In this document: piece after piece, positions 12,930-24,692 of the stretch
Layout of the letters: every line of letters starts with the position of its first letter
Position numbering within the stretch: position 1 is the stretch's first letter
DNA from: Sipunculus nudus
Taxonomy: Eukaryota; Annelida; Sipuncula; Golfingiida; Sipunculidae
NCBI GenBank assembly: GCA_026874595.1
Contig: CM049310.1
Coordinates: forward strand, 84,421,056 to 84,485,055
Reading direction: 5' to 3'
Length of the DNA stretch: 64,000 nt
Program-made: the position numbers and the translations under genes
The notes under the pieces: generated by a model
Database searches by the model: none
What the model saw: the letters and a program-made list of their open reading frames with translations, nothing else
Told to the model about the DNA's origin: nothing

Positions 12930-15900
12930 CGATCCACAATCTTGTTGAAGATGTTGGTCCTGTGACCTTGATCTTTTTAAAGATGTGTCCTGTGACCTTG
13001 ACCTTTGATCTCATAACCCCAAAATCAATTTGGGTCTTGCTTTTCCAATCGGACATATGCAAGTCAAGTTTGAAATCTATACATCAATAAAGCAGGAATT
13101 ATCATCCAGAAACTTATTTTTGGACAGATGGCTCCTGTGACCTTCACCTTTGACCTTGTGACCTCAAAACTGATAGTGTTCTTCCTCTCTTGGCAGGAGA
13201 ACTATAAGTGCAAGATGAAAGATATGAGATGAATTGTTTGGCTGAAAATGCATCCATATCTTTTTAAAGATGTGTCCTGTGACCTTGACCTTTGACCTCA
13301 TGACCACAAAATCAATTTTGGTCTTACTTTTCCAATGGGACATATACAAGTCAAGTTTGAAATCCATACATCAATAAAAGCAGGAATTATCATCCAGAAA
13401 CTAATTTTTGGACATATGGCTCCTGTGACCTTCATCTTTGACCTTGTGACCTCAAAATTGATAGGGGTCTTCCACTCTTGGCAGGTGAACTATATGTGCA
13501 AGAGGAAAGATTTGAGATGAATTGTTTGGCTGAAAATGCATCCACAATCTTTTTAAAGAGGTTTCCTGTGACCTTGACCTTTGACCTCATGACCCCAAAA
13601 TCAATTTGGGTCTTGCTATTTCAATGGGACATATATAAGTCAATTTTGAAATCATTACATCAATAAAAGCAGGAATTATCATCCAGAAACTAATTTTTGG
13701 ACAGATAGCTCCTGTGGCCTTGACCTTTGACCTTGTGACCCCAAAATTTATATGGATCATCCATTATTGGCAAGTGAGCTATATATTCAAGATGGAAGAC
13801 CTGGGATGAAAGTTTGGCTTAAAATGCATCCACAATCTTTTTATAGAGGTTTCCTGTGACCTTGACCTTTGACCTCATGACCCCAATTTCAATTCCGGTC
13901 TTGCTTTTCCAATGGGTCAAATACAAGTCAAGTTTGAAATCCAAACATCAATAAAAGAAGGAATTATCATCCAGAAACTAATTTTTGGACAGATGGCTCC
14001 TGTGACCTTCACCTTTGACCTTGTGACCTCAAAATTGATAGGGTTCTTCCTCTCTTGGCAATGAACTATATGTGCAAGATGAAAGATCTGAGATGAAATG
14101 TTTGGCTGAAAATGCATCCACATCTTTTTAAAAAAGATGTGTCCTGTGACCTTGACCTTTGACCTCATGACCCCAAAATCAATTTGGGTCTTGCTTTTCC
14201 AATGGGACATATACAAGTCAAGTTTGAAATCCATACATCAATAAAAGCAGGAATTATCATCCAGAAACTAATTTTTGGACATATGGCTCCTGTGACCTTC
14301 ACCTTTGACCTTGTGACCTCAAAATTGATAGGGGTCTTCCACTCTTGGCAGGTGAACTATATGTGCAAGATGAAAGATCTGAGATGAATTGTTTGGCAGA
14401 AAATGCATCCACAATCTTTTTAAAGAGGTTTCCTGTGACCTTGACCTTTGACCTCATGACCCCAAAATCAATTTGGGTCTTGCTATTTCAATGGGTCAAT
14501 AACAAAGCCAAGTTTGAAATCCATACATCAGTAAAAGATGGAATTATCATCCAGAAACTAATTTTTGGACAGATGGCTCCTGTGACCTTCACATTTGACC
14601 TTGTGACCTCAAAATTGATAGGGTTCTTCCTCTCTTGGCAGGTGAACTATATGTGCAAGATGAAAGATCTGAGATGAAAGGTTTGGCTGAAAATGCATCC
14701 ACATCCTTTTAAAGATGTGACCTTGACCTTTGACCTCATGACCCCAAAATCAATTTGGGTCTTGCTTTTCCAATGGGACATATATAAGTCAAGTTTGAAA
14801 CCCATACATCAATAAAAGCAGGAATTATCATCCAGAAACTAATTTTTGGACAAATGGCTCCTGTGACCTTCATCTTTGACCTTGTGACCTCAAAATTGAT
14901 AGGGGTCTTCCACTCTTGGCAGGTGAACTATATGTGCAAGAGGAAAGATCTGAGATGAATTGTTTGGCTGAAAATACATCCACAATCTTTTTAATGAGGT
15001 TTCCTGTGACCTTGACCTTTGACCTCATGACCCCAAAATCAATTTGGGTCTTGCTATTTCAATGGGACATATATAAGTCAATTTTGAAATCATTACATCA
15101 ATAAAAGCAGGAATTATCATCCAGAAACTAATTTTTGGACAGATAGCTCCTGTGGCCTTGACCTTTGACCTTGTGACCCCAAAATTTATATGGATCATCC
15201 ATTATTGGCAAGTGAGCTATATATTCAAGATGGAAGACCTGGGATGAAAGTTTGGCTTAAAATGCATCCACAATCTTTTTATAGAGGTTTCCTGTGACCT
15301 TGACCTTTGACCTCATGACCCCAATTTCAATTCCGGTCTTGCTTTTCCAATAGGTCAAATACAAGTCAAGTTTGAAATCCAAACATCAATAAAAGAAGGA
15401 ATTATCATCCAGAAACTAATTTTTGGACAGATGGCTCCTGTGACCTTCACCTTTGACCTTGTGACCTCAAAATTGATAGGGTTCTTCCTCTCTTGGCAAT
15501 GAACTATATGTGCAAGATGAAAGATCTGAGATGAAATGTTTGGCTGAAAATGCATCCGCATCTTTTTAAAAAAGATGTGTCCTGTGACCTTGACCTTTGA
15601 CCTCATGACCCCAAAATCAATTTGGGTCTTGCTTTTCCAATGGGACATATATAAGTCAAGTTTGAAATCCATACATCAATAAAAGCAGGAATTATCATCC
15701 AGAAACTAATTTTTGGACATATGGCTCCTGTGACCTTCACCTTTGTCCTTGTGACCTCAAAATTGATAGGGGTCTTCCACTCTTGGCAGGTGAACTATAT
15801 GTGCAAGATGAAAGATCTGAGATGATTTGTTTGGCAGAAAATGCATCCACAATCTTTTTAAAGAGGTTTCCTGTGACCTTGACCTTTGACCTCATGACCC

Positions 15901-16260
15901 CAAAATCAATTTGGGTCTTGCTATTTCAATGGGACATATATAAGTCAATTTTGAAATCATTACATCAATAAAAGCAGGAATTATCATCCAGAAACTAATT
16001 TTTGGACAGATAGCTCCTGTGGCCTTGACCTTTGACCTTGTGACCCCAAAATTTATATGGATCATCCATTATTGGCAAGTGAGCTATATATTCAAGATGG
16101 AAGACCTGGGATGAAAGTTTGGCTTAAAATGCATCCACAGTATCTTTTAAAATGCCAGTCCAGTGACCTTGACCTTTGACCTCATGACCCTAGAACCTAT
16201 AGGGTTCTTACTTTAGTGGTGGGCCATACATAAGTCATGTTTGAAATCCATATGGCTATC
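12930..16260. repeat. 288-bp tandem satellite, about 11.5 copies
   Basis: The motif gtgaccttgacctttgacc recurs at about 12993, 13281, 13570, 13858, 14148, 14437, 14719, 15008, 15296, 15586, 15875 and 16165. Spacing is 288-290, with one 282 where a 'gtcct' is lost. Each unit has a second site, cctgtgaccttcacctttgacc, roughly 146 bp later. Unit variants (for example the 'atagctcctgtggcc' type at 13716, 15154 and 16021) show higher-order structure: a block near 13.43-14.44 kb recurs 1438 bp (five units) later. Confidence 0.95.
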
Positions 16261-16781
16261 AACACTGGAGATATGATAAGAGGTGTGTGATTTTCACCAT
16301 ATATGGCAATATTCAAGGTCAAGGCCACTATCATAGGAAAGGTCATGACCCCAATTTAAATAAGCATCATCCCATAACCCATACCTATGTATATGCATAA
16401 TTTAAAAGAAATCTGTCCATTAGTTTTTGACTTATAATGCTCACAGTGCTGTAAGGTGGCAATTTTTAGGGTATTAAACGGCACGAAAACAAGTAAAGAA
16501 TAATAGGTGGCGCCACCAGTTTCTGGAACATGACAACCCTATCCATGATCTTCCATCAACTTGATTTTGGGATAAATCCATGCAAGATTTCTTGAGATAT
16601 TAAAGAATTTGTGGGATTTTCCCCAAAATTGGACCTATTCAAGGTCAAGGACACTCTCCTAGTAAAGGTCATGACCTCATTTTAAATAGGCGTCGTCCTC
16701 TTACCCATATCTATACATATACCAAGTTTGGTAAAGTTCCGTGAAATATTTTTTGGGTTATCGCGCCAACAAGATTCATAT

Positions 16782-16818
<37 letters not shown>
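16782..16818 (+). repeat. (GCG)n trinucleotide tract
   Basis: About 12 uninterrupted GCG units just inside the right TIR of the 12834-16860 element. Strongly GC against an AT-rich background. Confidence 0.95.
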
Positions 16819-16869
16819 GACCGGTATGAAAACATAGTATCCCCCGACTTTGTCTGGGGATACAATAAA

Positions 16870-17090
16870 TGGTCAACCACTATGAAGTTAAGCTGGTCAG
16901 TGGCCTAGAAGCAAGAAGCATGTCACATCCAATGGGTAATTGAGAAGAGGTTACAAGCGTCAGTGATATATATGCATGAAGCAAAACTGGTCAAAGGGAC
17001 ATTACTGTGAGTTAGAAATGGTCAATGGCCCTTGATTATGATGCAAAAGTGGTCAATGGTCCACTATAATGAGCCATAAGTGGTCAGTCA
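16870..17090 (+). repeat. Degenerate ~40-bp repeat (ctggtcaatggcc)
   Basis: Phrases ggtcaaccac, ctggtcagtggcc, ctggtcaaaggga, tggtcaatggccc, tggtcaatggtcc and tggtcagtcatc recur, immediately right of the 4-kb element. Confidence 0.4.
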
Positions 17091-17182
17091 TCTTAACAAA
17101 TGACCTGCTAGCAATGAGCTGATAAGCTCAAAACGCTGAGAACAAGAACAAAACAAGAGTATGTTATTTACCTGTTAAATGT

Positions 17183-17515
17183 CTTGTGATGACCTCTGAC
17201 CTCATTTAAGTATGTGCAGATTTTACTAAGAATTAAACTATGTTGAGATAATTTATTGGTAAATATTAACAATCACAGTGAGTTTCATCAAAATCCATCA
17301 AATATTTTGGCAACAGCACAATAGTCTAGTGACCTCTGACCTCAGTAAATATGCACAAGTCTTGCCGAGAACTGAACTCAAGCAAGAAACATTGGGTTGT
17401 ATACAGTCAGGGTGAGTTTCATGAAAATCCATCAAATTTGATTATCCTGGTAACCCACAGGTAACTAGACAGACATACAAACAGACATAAGAATGGATTC
17501 TGCCGATACTATAAA
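17183..17515 (+). repeat. DR1-type dispersed repeat, two monomers
   Basis: Two monomers starting tgacctctgacctcatttaag (17209) and tgacctctgacctcagtaaat (17332). Each carries tgagtttcat.aaaatccatcaaat, with a short gacagacatacaaacagaca tail. Confidence 0.85.
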
Positions 17516-17788
17516 ACCAGTGTATTTAAGATAGGCTTATAACGGATAGAGGATGACACCATGATTTACTGGAATAGAACAGTGTGGGTCTTGAACCCTC
17601 AATAAAGCAACAAAACAAAGTCGTAAAACCTGAGAGTAGCAACACCTTTATGGCTACGAGATCCGTAAACCAAGTCATGGCCAAAGTTAAAAGTGGCTCA
17701 CACATGTGGTTAGAAGTGCTATACATTATTTGGTAGGGTACCAATTTCTGTAGCATAATGTTTTAATTGCTCCTGTCACCTGCCTTCT

Positions 17789-18150
17789 TCAAGGGGCCAT
17801 GAATACCTCCATGACTTTGCAGGTGGGAAACGAAGTCCCCGAACTGACAAACAGCAGCATCAGAAAGCTTGGGAGGTTTATTCGATCCGGCAGCCCCTTC
17901 CTATATGTGGATCTGTTTTTTGCGTACACAAGCATTTCATCAGGTAATATTTCTTCGATACAGCTACTGGCCTGGATTTTACGTCCGGTGTCTCTACCTA
18001 TGCATGGCTTCTCCATTTCCCGCTCATTGTGGCAACTTCTCGTGGTACCTGATTTTCCTGCCTCCAGCCGGGCAATTATTGCCTTCACTACCAATGTCAA
18101 TAATTACTCAAGCAACAGGTCTCTTGCATCTCTCAATATACCTTAAAAAC
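17789..18150. other. Unassigned segment open on both strands
   Basis: Long open frames overlap on both strands: minus 103 codons ending ...SFPTCKVMEVFMAP, and two plus frames of 115 and 123 codons. The minus frame has balanced codon usage and includes IEEILPDEMLVYAKN, but no domain is recognisable. It could be a small gene, an exon of an unseen gene, or a GC-balanced non-coding segment. No splice sites or promoter decide it. Confidence 0.2.
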
Positions 18151-18582
18151 AAACCTCCTAACAATGAAGTCCTTCAGGTATGCCTTAAAAAATGTCTCCT
18201 GTATATAATCAGTGCCCAAATAAATATTACTTCTCTTTAGAAGCAAGCCTTTATAGGGGGTAAATGTGTAGAGGTTTTATTTACTGACACTTTTTACACA
18301 TTTATGTACACATTTGTAAACATTAATTTTATAAATACTCTATATTTATAAAGGAGGTGAACATGTAAATAAAATAATTGTTATACAAATTGAATAATTA
18401 TAACTGTGTACTTCAGACTTTGTGCTCATACCCTTTTGCCACAGAGTTCAATTATCGGTCAAAACGTTATTCTTTTATAACGTCACTGAAGTCACTGTGT
18501 AAACAATGGCCAATATCCGTTGTACACCCAAATCTGACGCTCTTAATAAAAATGATATTATTCCATTAATAGTCATTTTTTT

Positions 18583-18584
<2 letters not shown>

Positions 18585-18632
<48 letters not shown>
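18585..18632. repeat. (TA)n microsatellite
   Basis: About 24 uninterrupted TA units. Confidence 0.95.
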
Positions 18633-18636
<4 letters not shown>

Positions 18637-19471
18637 AAACCTTCTCATCTATTTAAGACACAATAAAAGTAATATATTAAAATATATGTACATGCCTGTT
18701 GGAAAGCCTTGGTTAAAAATTCTCTAAACTACACTCTCACCATTCAGTGTGCTGTATAATCGCCCTGTGAATTGTAAGGGGCCTTAAAATCAATTCCAAT
18801 AATCAATTCTTTAACTTTAACTCTATTCTCCATTCAATTATATCTTTAGTAATAAATTTCTGATTTTCCGATTTACCCTAATTTGACAGTTCAGTGAGGG
18901 GTGGTACATGCAACAATTTTAATAATTGAGACAAACTTACTTTGGGGTTTTTATAATTTAATCCAGAGGTTACTTTTAAATGCATTAATTGTTCAATGCA
19001 TTAATTGTAACATCCTTACTATAAGCTTTATAAATGGTGGCTCAAGAGCAGTCAGTGCAAAAACAAAAAACAAAAACAAAGTTATATATGTAATAATATG
19101 TGACAACATATAACATAACATGTTACAATATATACAGATGTACTGTATAAATATCTAAGCATATCTTATGGAAGGTGCTTTATCTGCAAAAAATAAAATA
19201 AATTTAAGGGACAAGGAATTTAGTATTTAATAAATGTCTTGTTTGCTCATGGATTGTTCCAGTGGAAATACTGCGGGGAGGGCTTCTGGCCCCGCGCGGG
19301 ACATCCTGTCTAGCTATCCAAACAGCAGCTGACCCGTGGCTCTGGCATGCCTTGTATATCATTTCTATATGTTACAGACCTGATTAAAAAAATCACTAAA
19401 TAATGTTAGTGAGGAGTGATAGATCGTGATATAGTATGACAACCAGGCTCGACCAAGCATGCAATCATTAC

Positions 19472-19624
19472 CCTGCGACATTCCAGGATTACTACTGTTT
19501 TCATCAGTTCGTTCTCGCTGATGCCGTAATCAAGGTCCAACGTTAAAGTCGTCTCATCGGCTTCACTAACGCGGTCATTGTAAACAAACCTAGCTGTCAG
19601 TCTGCAGGCAACGATCAGGCCTCT
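19472..19624 (-). CDS. Possible cassette exon (low confidence)
   Basis: A 153-nt minus-strand frame of 51 codons lies between a possible acceptor (...ttcagtag) and donor CGCAGG|GTAATG. It reads RGLIVACRLTARFVYNDR...DETTLTLDLDYGISE. The lengths and phases (0 in, 0 out) would let it slot into the phase-0 intron of the betaglycan-like gene without a frameshift. I do not recognise the protein, and nothing corresponds at this position in human betaglycan. The segment is richer in CpG than its surroundings, so it may instead be an unmethylated regulatory island, where open frames arise easily. The frame stays open for about 24 more codons past the donor. Confidence 0.2.
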
Positions 19625-20299
19625 CTACTGAAATTATTGCCAACTTTTGATTGGCACTGCTAAAAATAAATAAATTGACCAACTTAAATCAACTTAAACA
19701 ATGGCTCTTTCACTAAAACGGGACCTCCTACTATTGCGCTCTATAGTTAAGGCTCAATTTTTCTGTTTTGGATCATAAAACCCTCCTACCTCATATTTCC
19801 TTAGATTTAAATATTTTCACTTGCCTGGCTATACAGTGGTTTACATATGATTTACATATTTTTACCTGTATGCAAATAAATATAACTAGGGTGTGAATTT
19901 ACAGGCTTGAAGCTTACATATATTTGTTCCTAATATAGTTTTTACAATTGCTGGCTTCAAACATAAGCTGATCTTAAAGACTCCTGGATCTTCTGTCTTA
20001 GAGTTGATGATCACATATGTTCATATTATTGACTTGAATTAAAACATAAAATTTAAAAGGTCTGGACTTAAAGATGAACAGTAAAAATATCAAGGCTTTG
20101 GATAAATGAATGAACAACAGAGTGTGTGGTCCAAGTATACGTTTAAAACAAACTTTTCACGAACCTGTTTTATAGAATTTATATCAGTTCCAGGTTACTC
20201 TATTATAATATACTCTAATTAATGCCTGTTAAGAAAAGTCTTTATAACCCGTCCGTGATGGATGTGTGAGCTGTTAGTTCCCACAAATTGTTGAAAAAT

Positions 20300-20592
20300 G
20301 GATAAACCATTAGACCTGTTGGTTGGTTGCATATATGCAAAAGTTAACAGTCGCTAGTTGCAAAACGCCCTCTGCAAAAAGTTCTAGGTTCTAAGACTTG
20401 CCACCAGATGTCCTTGCCAAAAGCGTTTGGATTATTTTGGCCAGTAGCCAACATTTTATGGATACATGGATATACAAAACAAACAGCCTATGTGCGGTGG
20501 GATCAATGTTTTCTATCCTATTTTCATAAAAGGTTTAAATGATTATCTTTAGTTAATAGACATCATATACTGGAATGGGCCCCTTTAAGCAG
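20300..20592 (-). repeat. Dispersed TTAAAGGGGCC repeat, copy 2 (inverted)
   Basis: Its reverse complement reads ttaaaggggcccattccagt, tgatgtctattaactaaagataatc, then aaggacatctggtggcaagtc, matching copies at 148 and 47542. Confidence 0.75.
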
Positions 20593-23500
20593 GGATGATA
20601 TGTCATGTGACCAGCCAACTGAAGAAACTGTCAAACAAGGGCTCTTTGGTTGACTGACCTTAAAACCAAGAAAGCTGTCTAAACACTGGATGAAACTAGG
20701 GTTGAACGACCAAGTTTTGTTTGATATCTGAACCCAGCAATCAGCCTTTGATACGAAAACCAACTAGGCCATCCCTGGCCAGAACCCAACCTGATTACGT
20801 AGGCTAGATCCTCTGACAAAGCCAGGTGAGGGCCGTCAACTGGGAGCAAACCACGGCCTCATCGCTCTGTTTATACTGTTTTTTTACAGTCATGAAATGG
20901 TACTTGCTCTTTCAAAGCCAGCCCTAGATCTTTCCCAGAGCTTACATTCAAGTTCCACAATCTTATCTCCACTAGTCTGTCTACTGAATTTACAAGCATA
21001 AAATGGATTGATTTCACTGACCAAAAACAGAATATATACAGTCTGCCTACCGAATTTACAAGCATAAATTGGATTTATTTCATGGACTAAAAACAGATTG
21101 AGAATATACAAAAATATGATAATTTTAATGTTTATGACATTTTGCTCTTTAAAATATCATTTTCCTTACAAATCCTTACTGACTACCGAGCGCCGACATC
21201 CCTACCATGGAGAGTGCCTCGTATTAGTTATTATAACTAGTTGTACAATCCATGTATAATAAATAAAATTTATAATTTATATTTCTTGGAAATATTACCA
21301 AAGGTTAAAAAACATATGAAGGGATGTACAAGTCAACATATTATGTATAACAACTTTAATATATAACATCATATGCAATTATTTTTGAGTCAGATTTTTT
21401 TTTTGTTTCTGTTCTGTTTTCTGATGATGATATTAGCCTTTCATCCTAGATTAAAATTACCATCCCTCATGAATAATTTAACAGTACACAATATCGGAAA
21501 CAAGCCCTTGGAAGTTCCCCCTTGCATTGGATATGCAGCCATGTTGATGTTTTTACCCTGATCAGATATTCAGAAAGAAATGATCTAATTTTATTTCCTG
21601 AAATAATGAATTTGAAGTCAAGTCTTGTGCAAAATGTATCAAATTTCTCATTTCTTACCTCCATCAAATACCGGAGGTAGAAATCAATTTTAGCAACAGT
21701 AAAAAAAGCACTGGTTTATGCATTAACTGATTGAGACACTTAACCGATGATAAATCAAGTTTCCTGCCTGCTTTTCATCACTTTAAGTTAGTTTCCAGTC
21801 CATAACCAGTTTAAATTAATCCAGCCTCTGTCCGGCATCCCTTACAACTCCTGTTGGCACCAGCTCTCTTTTACCCAAATATCAATACATACCCAAGCAG
21901 GATACTTTCAACAGTTTAGTAGCCACTGTTGTTCACAAATCTGGGCATATTTCTAATTTCTTATTTATAATCTGTAAATTTAAGCCAAGAGTGATTTGAT
22001 ACCTATTGTTTCATAGCATATACATAACACAACTGCTTAATTTGCCAGTGAATATTCTCGAGTCCATCTTGACCGTCAGGCTTGTTGTATTTCAATGAAA
22101 AAATCCCTGATTTCTGAAGCATTCTTAACCTGCCATGGAAACCAGCCGTTTATAACTGTCTTCTGTTTAGTGTCTCCGTTTTTTTCCTTGTCGGTGATGG
22201 AACCAAATGTTTCCTGTACTCAAGGTTTACAGGAAACCCTGTGGGAGGAAGACCTAGCAGAGTTTATAAATCAGGAACTCCGTGGAAAACCGTGATCCTG
22301 TGTATGTCATGACAACAGGCTTTTTATACCTAGATATGCACAGAAAACACTAACATGGTCAACATGAGTCAATTAAGTAATAAAAAAAAGAAGTCCAGGA
22401 TATCTGAATTATTTTGTCATTTTTATATCATAAACTTTCCGCAAAGTCTATCAGACATTTGTACCCATAAAGAGAACCTCCATAAGGCTGTACTAAATTC
22501 CAGCTAAACCAGTGTTAACTCTTTGCAAAGCAGGAGTTGTCAGTAACTTGATGTACCATTATACTTGGGCCCTTGTAACTGTCAGCTACGCAAACTCCTG
22601 CACTCACTGTGTAAAATAGCATGCAGCAACTAGTATAAGAAGGTCTTTCCTGAATTCCTCAAAGGATATCTAAATGCTTCTTACATCAGGTAACTTTAAC
22701 AGCACAATAACCGGTATGCCAAACTTTGTTTATGGGAGTATTAATCTGAAAAATAGCATGACATACCAGTAGCCTCAGTTCAGTTGTAAGATATTCCAAA
22801 CACCCTTCTATCACCAGTGGACAAACCCCCTGACACCCCTGTTACTAAAATCTGCTTCCCCCACAGCCAATCAAAACCTGTGACAGCTCCCTTAACCTAG
22901 GACATAGGTTAATAACTTCAGATGATGTCTAGTAAGCCTGAGGTGAGTGCAGTCTCTGTCCCACCTTTTGTTGAACATACATATAGCAATTAACCTGGAG
23001 GACATGCTTGAACCTCATGACATACGATGTAGACATGTCATTAAGTCAGTAAATGTTGATGTGCTAAGGGACTAAATGCTAGTCAACATGAGGGGAAATA
23101 TTGTGGAAGTTCCTGCTGTGATTGTTTAGACATTAAACTAACATGTTTACCCTTAGACTGGCAGTATAGTATGTTCAGGCTTAATCATGCCATAAGATAG
23201 TGCTGATGAATCCAACACAGGGAATCAAAATGGATAAACCTTTTTTTATAAATAAATAATTTCCTCAGTTATCATTATAATAAACTACTTTCAATTAGGC
23301 TCTGATTGAGTAGGTCTCAGTTACCCTGATGTGAACCCAGTTGCTGGATACTGTTACGATACGCTGCTCCTTCAGATAACAGTACAGACAATACTGTGAT
23401 TGATGAGTCTCTATTTCAAACAGCTCAGCACTCATGATTTTATCTTCACATATATATATTAACTCCACGAACTAGTTATAATCAATATTCTGATATGCTC

Positions 23501-24692
23501 ATGCCAGTGGCACAACGTACTGCCATCCACTTGGCAAAATAGCTATTTTGAAGAGCTGTCAATTTTCTAGGCTGTTTCATTTAGTGCATTTAATCATCAT
23601 GGCTCAGCGCAGGAAGGAACTAATTTTTCGCTGATGCAAATGGTTTCACTTACATTTCTGCGGTGATCAGATTTAGCTTTCAGTAGTTTTTCTGTATGCT
23701 TTGTTGCACTTCTCCACCTGAGAGTAAAATGTGATAGCTCCAGGCACCGCAGATAAAATTACAAATAAGCTCACTCCATGTGTAAGGAAGGTACTCTCAA
23801 CCGGTATATCATGGCTGACAGGCCTAACATGGACTTACTTAACAACATGGAAAATGTCTAAACTCAAAAGCACGAAGATATAGTCACAAGGGTACACATA
23901 CACCAGATGTCTCAGTTGATTTTAACTAAACACTCTAAAATGACCATAGAAAAATATACGAAGGATTGCTCAAGCCTCATGATCACTTATCATGATAAAT
24001 AATCTATTAAAAAGATATTAAATATGGTGGTATGCTTGTCCAATGAAATAACTTGATACAAATTTGTAAATCTGTGTTTTTTTCTCGTGAAAGGGTCAAT
24101 GATATAATTCAAAGGAGTGGGTTAATCGTACACAAGCACTTGCAAATCAGATGTTAGAATGATTAAAATGAAGGCAATGACTGCAATAGACAACTGAGAC
24201 CGAAAGCAGAACTGATTAACCATTCTTTACTTAACAGAATAAGAGCACTGCTACAGTCCATAATACGCCTGTCACAAGTCTTGTGACCTGTGACCTTTGA
24301 CCAAATTAAATATGTGTTGATTCTGCCGGGAACTAAATGCAGGTGAGATACTCCATTGGTAAATATAATTAATTTTATTAAAATCTATCAGCTTTTTGAT
24401 AAGTCATTAGGGTGCCACCAAATTCTGATGACCACTCACCTCATTAAATATGCATGGAATTTGCCAGGAATCAAATTTAGGCAAGGTATTATACTAGTTA
24501 ACATTTTGTGTTGAGTTTCACATAAATCCATCATACTCCTGCTAAGTTATCATGGCAATACAAGAATGAAGCCTGGTGACTTCTAGACAGCTTTAATAGG
24601 TGTGGATTTTGCCTAAAATCAAACTCAGGAGAGATAATCTATAGGTAAGAAGCCTTAGTGTGTTCTGTGATAATCCATCAAAGCTCTGGTTA

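Larger units (their letters stand above)
12834..16860. mobile_element. 4.0-kb TIR-bounded element with a satellite core
   Basis: The left end TCCCCAGACATAGTAGG and the inverted right end CCGACTTTGTCTGGGGA form TIRs of about 17 bp, each flanked by TA. The interior holds 11-12 copies of a 288-bp repeat (12930-16260). It then has two copies of a roughly 330-bp unit containing CAAGGTCAAGG...AAAGGTCATGACC (about 16290 and 16620), a perfect 12-bp palindrome GGTGGCGCCACC (16507), and a (GCG)n tract just inside the right TIR. No transposase is encoded. Long frames inside are shared between satellite copies and are repeat shadows. Confidence 0.7.

Noticed and set aside
13917-14677. Series of 60-110-codon frames on both strands in the satellite
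   Set aside because: The same peptides recur at satellite spacing (for example 13917-14234 and 15355-15672, 1438 bp apart). They are by-products of the 288-bp repeat.
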